Assembly: GCA_036897095.1 (NCBI GenBank)
Contig: JAYMSP010000798.1
Span: 1 to 41,102, forward strand
Source of the DNA: Plantago elongata
Taxonomy: Eukaryota; Streptophyta; Magnoliopsida; Lamiales; Plantaginaceae
DNA length: 41,102 nt
Reading direction: 5' to 3'
Both the position numbers and the translations under genes were made by a program. Shown here in pieces: positions 34,590 through 41,102 of this stretch. A model generated the notes under the pieces. It saw only the letters and a program-made list of their open reading frames with translations, had not been told where the DNA came from and did not search any database. The number at the start of each line of letters is the position of its first letter. The stretch's first letter is position 1.

Positions 34590-35090
34590 GATTTCAAGAA
34601 AATGAAAATGCGGCTTCAGTGTGTGTCCTTGATTAAGAAATAATCTCACTGAAATCCGCTAAGATAAATAGTTTATCATCATAAGGCACTAAAATGAAAA
34701 TCAAAATCAATAAACAAAAGTAAACGGGTAGTTTATGCTCAGACAGCCAAGGGTTAGTCGTCAAATACAAGATCAGAAACTCTAGTCCACAACAACTTCT
34801 ATCATCACTGCACAAACCCAAACATGATACAAACAAAGACTCAAATTACACTTTTGCTCTAACTTACTTTAAACATCAATAATTTATAACCACAAGATGG
34901 GATTTTGTGCTGATATTTAACTCCAATTTCGTGAGAAAATCAAGAAACGAAGCTGATAGACAACACATAAATGTACGAGTTTTTTCAGGCCCTAAACCAA
35001 TTTATATAACAATGGCACAGGGTATAGTTAAACTCAATCAAACCCCATTTGCGTAAAAGGCTAAAATCAAAACATAAAACACAGAATAGA

Positions 35091-35118
35091 TTAATTAATT
35101 AATTAATTAATTAATTAA
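35091..35118. repeat. (TTAA)n microsatellite
   Basis: Seven uninterrupted TTAA units. Confidence 0.95.
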
Positions 35119-35539
35119 GCTCAGAATGTGGATTATAATCATTTGTAAGTAGCTTCAACACTAATATAGTATCCAACTTAACATCACAGTAACAAACTTA
35201 ATTAATAAATTAGGATAAATCAATTTTGACTACGAATTAACCGATAAAGAATAAAAGAGGCTCAGATTATGAAACAGCTTTATCAATCAAGATTTATCAG
35301 AAGCAGAACTGGCATTAAGCTGTGTAAGAGAATCATCAAAGCCAAAGGGTTAATATATGAATAAAAATGAAAAAGAAATAGAAAGGCTCATATTAAGAAA
35401 TTCAACCATTTTAATCCGATCTGCTTCATGGTTTGTAATCAGAAGCGCGGATAATAGAGTAATCATAGCCGGAAAAATGGAGTTTAAAGAGAGATTTGAT
35501 GTAGCCATTAATTTTGACACAGATGAGCCTTGGAATGAA

Positions 35540-35975
35540 AGGTACAATAGGCAGATCTGCAACACTAAACGGCGTTGCTATAGCACGAGCTTTGGGGCTT
35601 TCTTCCTCATACTGATTGATCAGAGAAGCCCGGGGTAGCGAAGTGCATGTTAAATGACAGTAAAAGATGGAAATGAAATGGAATTGTGTACAAAAACTGA
35701 TGTTTTGGTAGAGAACAGAAGTGTGAAATTGGGTGTGTGAGTTTGAATATTTATGTAGTTTTGCAAACCCTAGAGATCTGCAAGCCTATCGCTTTTGGGC
35801 CGAGACTACGTGCACACCAACAGACCTGGGCCTTTTGAACGCACCAGGGAAGAATTACAGGGCCAGTGAACTTAAAGTAGTAAAAGTGTACACCGACTTG
35901 ATGTATATCGTCACCTTAGCACCAGCTTTGGGGCTTTTGAACGGAACAGGGGAGAATTACGGGGCTGAGTGACAA
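35540..35975. repeat. duplicated segments in a possible minus-strand promoter region
   Basis: Two related segments (35817-35875 and 35921-35975) share CTTTTGAACG.ACCAGGGAAGAATTAC-like sequence, and the AGCTTTGGGGCTTT word recurs at 35588-35601. On the minus strand, a CTAGGGTTT motif (about 35767-35775) and a TATA-like CATAAATATT (about 35745-35754) precede a UTR-like stretch and a short ATG frame at 35648. This could be the start of a minus-strand transcript, but I cannot follow it into a recognisable protein. Confidence 0.35.
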
Positions 35976-36731
35976 TTTCAAATTAAAGTAGTAAATGATG
36001 TATAGTTGCAGGCGATTTTTAATATGTTCGTTTACACTCTAAAATATAAAAGGTATTTGAATTTAATTTCTAAGCTGACTATTTACGAGAATATTAAATT
36101 AAATAATAAATATAAATATTACATGTGCAGCTATAAATATTACATGTTAAGAAATTTCCATTAGTAATAAGAGTATAGTACATGTTTGTTATACACACGA
36201 TCTTTGAAGTTAAACATGTATAATAATTTTTATGTTAACAGGTGATATAAATTAGTTTGTAGAAGCTATGTTCTCTTTATCTTAACAATTTAATTCGGTT
36301 TTTCTATAACGACCCGACCACTAATCGGTCGAGACTTGACCTTTTGGACCAGTGCAGTTACTCATGGACAGCTCTTCAGATGATATGCTAGCCTCATTGT
36401 ACCAACACAGTCCCACGCATTTTGTCATCACTTGCATAAATCAGAAGACTTATCACTTTGTCACATCTTAAAATTGCTCCAAAACAAACACATTAAACTT
36501 TGGAGTTATGTTAGGTGGATCGAAAATAAAAGTGCACCTTTTTTGTATGAATAGGATTAATTCATTTAAACTCTTTAGACTTTTTTCTTTTTAAATGATA
36601 AAAAATATATTAATAACAAAAAGAGTTTAGAAAATCATAAGAAATACTCTGGACAAGCCCCAAATAATCCAACCACATTACAAGCCTTCAACCCAATAAA
36701 AACAAACCCAATTCCACCACCCATGATATAA

Positions 36732-36855
36732 TGATAGGTAATATGAACTCAAGTATTCTCTCAAAATTCAAGGATAGGTATAATATGAACTCAAATTTTC
36801 TCTTAAAATTCAATGATAGGTATAATATAAACTCTTTAAACTTGACTTCAAATTC
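36732..36855. repeat. tandem repeat, about 42 bp x 3
   Basis: Units beginning GATAGGTA(TA)ATAT-G/A-AACTC and ending AAAATTCAA start at 36732, 36772 and 36814; the third has diverged. Non-coding. Confidence 0.8.
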
Positions 36856-37277
36856 TAGAGCGTTACATTTTCACTTAATAAATCATATCCTAATTAGTTT
36901 TGAAGCTACATAGCTACACCATGTCCATCATGGCAGCCTAGGTCCCTACAAAGCCTTGACAAAAAAGGTGAAAAATGTAAAAGGGGAACTGAGAAGGTGT
37001 TATTTTCAACTAAAATTTACTGAATTGAATTGAATTTAACTGAAGTAAAGTACAAATTATAACTAAGTCGAGTTGAACTGAACTAAACTAATTTTCAGGA
37101 GAACACATCCTAACTTGTAAGGCAAATCAGTTAGCTTGGCATGCATTGTGGAATATTTAACGGATAAACATTGGGTAAAAAAAGATGGAAGAATCAAGAG
37201 CATGGAATTACTATAAATATGAAGGGTGGAAAACACAAAAATGGTCTTACATGCAGAAATGAGATTACAACATATAA

Positions 37278-39707
37278 CTACACAACCATCCATGTCAAAT
37301 GCCTATAACCGGCCCACTTTGCCGCAACACGGATACCTATTGCCAAAGCAGCATATACCAAAGGAACTGGAATCCTACTGATGGCTCCTCTCTCTTGGGT
37401 TTCATCGGAAGGATTCTTCGAATGGTGCAGTATAGCCAAGCCTAGATATGATCCTATCACAATAAACCTAACCCAAGGCTCTCCCACAGCAGCTAAAACT
37501 GCAGCAACTGGCAATGCAGAAGTTACATAGTCCCTCTTTCTTACAAACCTCGCAAAACCAAACAAACCTACCAGTAATGTCCAGAAAAAGGGCTCTGTAA
37601 TATAGTTTTTCACAGCTGCAAAGCCTATAACGCCAGCAATGGTGAGAAGATTCTGTTGGCTATTGACCGAATCTGGAACAGTGGCTTCCGCAACAGCAAG
37701 TATTGTGCATGTTAGAACAATGATTGTGGTCAGCTCAGGAATTGGAGCATATGCTACTATGCTGGAATAGAAGGCTCTGATAGAGTAGAACAATGTCTCA
37801 GTTCCACGAATTGAAGCAGCAATTGGATCACCGAGAAAATATAAGACAATGGCCAGCAAGAGTTTTGATATGTATCCGAAGAATCCGAATATGGTTCTAG
37901 TCCAGTTAGATAGTTCCCATAAGACAGTTCTCCATGCATAAATCGCGAATGCCAAAACTGCAAAACGGTTACATATTTAATAACATGTGCCTTTAGACAG
38001 ATAAAAAGTAAGCATTATCTCCAAATTGTAAGTAAGAAATAAATTTATTTTGAACTGTAAATGTGTACAAACCCCAGCTAGCCAAGGTGTTTAAGTGGCA
38101 AGTTTTATAGCTATATAGTCCATTTATATGTACAAGCTGTAAAAACCACAATCACTATAGTATCAGTTCAATCAAGAGACATCCAGTTTACAAATTTTAC
38201 AGTGAAATACTGGTTAGGAAATTGGCACATCTGGTTTAAAACAGAAACTTGGAAACAAAATTTTCCAAATGAAAATACAATCAAGAGAGGCGGGGAGGGG
38301 GGGAACTAAAATTCCTTTGCTGATGGTTCTTCAAATGGCTCAGTATATCAGAATGTTTACTATATGAACATGTACAGCTACAAACTTTTATTTGATAACC
38401 AAGTAGAGCTCTAGAGTGAAGACTATACTGTACTTCACCCATACACAGCGATTTTACATGCTCTTTAGTGAAGTCAAAACATTGAATAACTCTATCATGG
38501 TGCCTATCTTTAATCATAAAAATGAACCAACAGAAATCAGCTACTTAGAGGCAACTCGCAAGAACACAAAACAATGTGAATTCAGTTCTGTAAATTAAAA
38601 ACTTCAATCGGCAGTCGAAATTTATATCAGTGCAAATTGCTATTCTTATCAGCAAGAAATTCTCTAAAGTAGAATTTCAATTTAGCAAAATAGTTTAGTG
38701 AACATCAAAGAGGTTCCACTAAATCTTATTGAGAAACTTGGTTCCTCCTTTTTACTCTCTCTAAACAAACACCTAGTAGCTCTTGCACATAACACAAGCT
38801 TCAACAAGATCAAGAGGTTTATCAAAAGGTATGCCTCAGTCGAGAATTAACCACATCAGAGTCCAAAGAATTCAAAGAACTTTGAGGCCTCATTGTGTCT
38901 GTCCACTATAACTCGTGCAAAATGAATCCATCGTTAAACCTCGCCAATAATTCAAACGCTAACTCCAAATCCGTTGGTCTTAAGTCATAACATATCAATC
39001 GAAATTTGGTCTTCAATAAAAATCAATGCATTGAAATCGATATATTAAATTCGTCCCGAAAAAGAAATAACCAGTGACTACTACTTCTATCCTCCATTAC
39101 CATTATAGGAAAAGCAACATATAATTATGTTCCTGATTAACAATCGTTCCAGCTAAAACAGAATCATTAAGAGCACAGAAGATCAATCAAGTCAAGTGTA
39201 TGCATAGCTCTACATTCCCAAAAAAACGAAACAACTTATACTCATGTGTCTTTACATCATACATACAAAACTAAAAAAAAAAAAAAATCTTCAAAATAAA
39301 ATGTAAAAATTGAAAGTTTTCGTACCTATGAGCAAAGGCCAACGAACAGGTTTTTCAGGAGCTTCTTTTGTCAAATATCTGAATCTTTCAGGCATACTAC
39401 TCTGTCCACGACCATCATTCACCTCTTGGTTTTCACTCTCACCACTAAAAGCAGCCTCATTTTTCCCTTTTACAGCAAACCCATAAAACCTCAACGGAAA
39501 CCCATCCAACCCAGGATGAGTTTGCTTCAATGGGCCAAGAAATTGGTGGATGGTTTGGAGTTTGATTAGTGGCAGTGTTTTTGTTGTGAGAGAGGGAGAA
39601 TTGAGTGCAAAGGTATGTCTGTTAGTGCGTCTTTGAGGGAAATTTGTTGGTGAGAATGATTGAGTCAGGGTTTTAGAGCTGCTGAGACTGGAGAGAATCG
39701 TCGACAT
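37278..39707 (-). CDS. plastid-targeted multi-pass membrane protein
   Basis: Two exons (39707-39326 and 37957-37278) join in phase 1 across a 1.37-kb intron to give 353 residues. Residues 1 to about 60 are Ser/Thr-rich and basic (MSTILSSLSSSKTLTQS, NFPQRRTNRHTF), typical of a chloroplast transit peptide. A hydrophilic stretch follows. After PVRWPLLI come about seven hydrophobic segments, including LLLAIVLYFLGDP, IVLTCTILAVAEA, LTIAGVIGFAAV, WTLLVGLFGFARFV and FIVIGSYLGLAIL. The protein ends shortly after RHLTWMVV. It resembles conserved chloroplast membrane proteins of embryo-defective type, but I cannot name the family with certainty. The frame continues upstream of 39707 without an ATG, so that methionine is the start. 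Its molecular role is unknown to me. Confidence 0.85.
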
Positions 39708-41102
39708 TACGATGGAAAATGGGTTTTGGATTTTCAACAGGGAGAAGAGAGGGGTTTTGTTTTCAAGAAATTGGGAGACAAATTTACTATTTTTGTCCCT
39801 CTAATCGATTGCTAGCTCAAATTTGGTCCTCAAACTATCGGGGATTTCGTAGTTTCTTAACTTTCAAACTTTCAAATTGATTAATAAAATGTGATAACTA
39901 TCTTTCTTTCGCTAGATAAACGTCATGTTTCGATCTAGATATGAAAATTATGGAGAAATGAAAAAAGATATATTATTGATATGTACACTTAAGTCATATC
40001 TAGAGCAATAACGAACTAAAGTCGATCTACATTCGTCATAGAAGCCTCGTGAACTTCAGTTCGACCTCCCAGCTTTCGAGATTGAGGCACAACCACTTCG
40101 TCTCACTTTGTATGTTGTTGGTCCAATCCCCACACACCTACCTCGGACCATTGCCCCACCAAACTATATGACCTGTGGTCACGTCAGGTCCGAAGCCAAC
40201 TCACACGTGGGACCTTTGTGATGTGTCTGTATTGCTGTTAAAAACTCCATGCGCCTCTGAGCTCCGATGACACGTGTAGTCATACCGCTAGGCCGGAACG
40301 ACTCTAAAATGCCAATAGATGTCCTCCGGTGAACTTCTATTATGAATAGGGGTCATTTACTCCTCGTAAATGTAAGTACCTCTCAATATTCCACTCTATA
40401 AGTTTAGAGGTCCGAGCTTGATCAGCCTATATCTAAAAGGATCTAACCCATTCCTCTTTATATTTTCAGGACATACACTATTACCACCCAATTCGGACCG
40501 CATTGTTCTTGAATGATCGAGGTGACATTTCCTCTCGACGAACTAATCCTAAACTGGCTAAAGTGTGGATGACCTGAAATACCTAGCCCAATCCTCGAGT
40601 GGACCTCATACCCTCAAGGGAACCTATCGACTGAGTGTTATAAACTAACAAGGAGACAAGGTCCCATAAAATTTTGTCCCGCCTCATGATTATATATAAA
40701 TAGAGGGTCATAGAATTCATTACGAGTTACAACCTCCATATTTTTAGTGGAGTCTACCATCGACATGTTTAAAGCAAGCCCGAAAAAAAAAAGACTAATC
40801 CATTCACTTTGTTATGTAGGGGCTCATCCGAGCAGGCCTTTCGAGGACAACTACGCGTCCTAAAAGAGTGTAAAATCTGCCAATCGACTCGGGAATTGGA
40901 CATAGTACCCAAAGATAAAGAGTTAGCTTTCGGGCAAATTTTTATTTTTTGGTACACTACAATAAGACAGTTCCATCTTTGATACGGTAGAACGCCCTTG
41001 TCCAATTTCAATACACTACAATAACCACTATCGAAATTTATGTACTCCGGTCAATTTTCCGGTTAAATTGATGATGTGGCAGCCGGAGTTCTGATTCCCC
41101 CC
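39708..41102. other. 5' flank of the plastid protein gene, then a repeat
   Basis: 39708 to about 39940 is the probable promoter of the minus-strand gene. Beyond that the composition changes to richer, LTR-like sequence to the window edge. The minus-strand frame at 41011-40769 has no domain. Confidence 0.4.
39950..40790 (+). mobile_element. possible LTR of a gypsy-like retrotransposon
   Basis: The base composition becomes more even than in the surrounding AT-rich DNA. A strong TATATATAAATAGAGGG promoter lies at 40691-40707, as in LTR U3/R regions. No primer-binding site, gag frame or second LTR is visible before the window ends, so the boundaries are estimates. Confidence 0.35.

Larger units (their letters stand above)
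32802..37277. other. gene-poor intergenic region
   Basis: No complete gene. It includes TGTAAAACCCC at about 32996 and a TATAACGACCC stretch at about 36305, both resembling starts of gypsy LTRs. It also holds a polypyrimidine stretch at 33120-33300 open in two frames, GA-rich repeats near 34018-34032, and the MITE, microsatellite and duplications listed separately. Confidence 0.4.

Noticed and set aside
35357..35638. 93-codon plus-strand frame
   Set aside because: No domain, and a promoter-like signal on the opposite strand makes it more likely a shadow of leader sequence.
1..41102. CRISPR array, operon or phage-type system
   Set aside because: The window is plant nuclear DNA with spliced genes; the repeats seen are tandem arrays and transposon ends, not spaced CRISPR repeats.

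Overview
This is a stretch of a plant nuclear genome, most likely a dicot. It is AT-rich, its genes are split by GT-AG introns, and it carries plant families: PPR, PP2 lectin, a type II NAD(P)H dehydrogenase of the NDB group, DUF295 F-box and a plastid membrane protein. Between the genes lie decayed hAT, MULE, LINE, copia and LTR pieces, MITEs and a tRNA-derived SINE-like stretch. No species call is safe from the sequence alone.

Left part (1-9.4 kb): a two-exon gene for a tiny secreted LysM protein (510-927). Next come a relic of an aldehyde-oxidase N-terminus and a broken F-box/DUF295 locus on the minus strand, with an exact 60-bp tandem duplication just upstream of it. The intronless gene at 5840-7189 encodes an uncharacterised basic coiled-coil protein with a KEN box and CDK-type sites. 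Its promoter carries two perfect mitosis-specific activator (MSA) elements plus a third core, which points to G2/M expression.

Middle (9.4-23.8 kb): about 5 kb of repeats (a GA-rich tandem array, a Stowaway-like MITE, a dead hAT transposase, a SINE-like piece and an AGCTCG-rich repeat). Then come a P-class PPR gene (+) and, on the minus strand, a complete nine-exon external NAD(P)H dehydrogenase of 577 codons. That enzyme has the glutamate expected for NADH use, a degenerate EF-hand and a C-terminal SRI tripeptide.

Right part (23.8-41.1 kb): a six-exon VAP/MSP-domain gene with an unusual C-terminus and a copia relic in an intron. About 2 kb downstream lies a PP2 (phloem lectin) gene that appears to encode two tandem PP2 domains with matching exon structure. 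A MULE relic and a long gene-poor stretch follow. Then comes a two-exon minus-strand gene for a plastid multi-pass membrane protein, and the window ends in what looks like an LTR.

The genes do not form an operon or a recognisable cluster; each appears to be an independent transcription unit. All gene models are manual splices judged from reading frame, GT-AG sites and family similarity, without transcript support.
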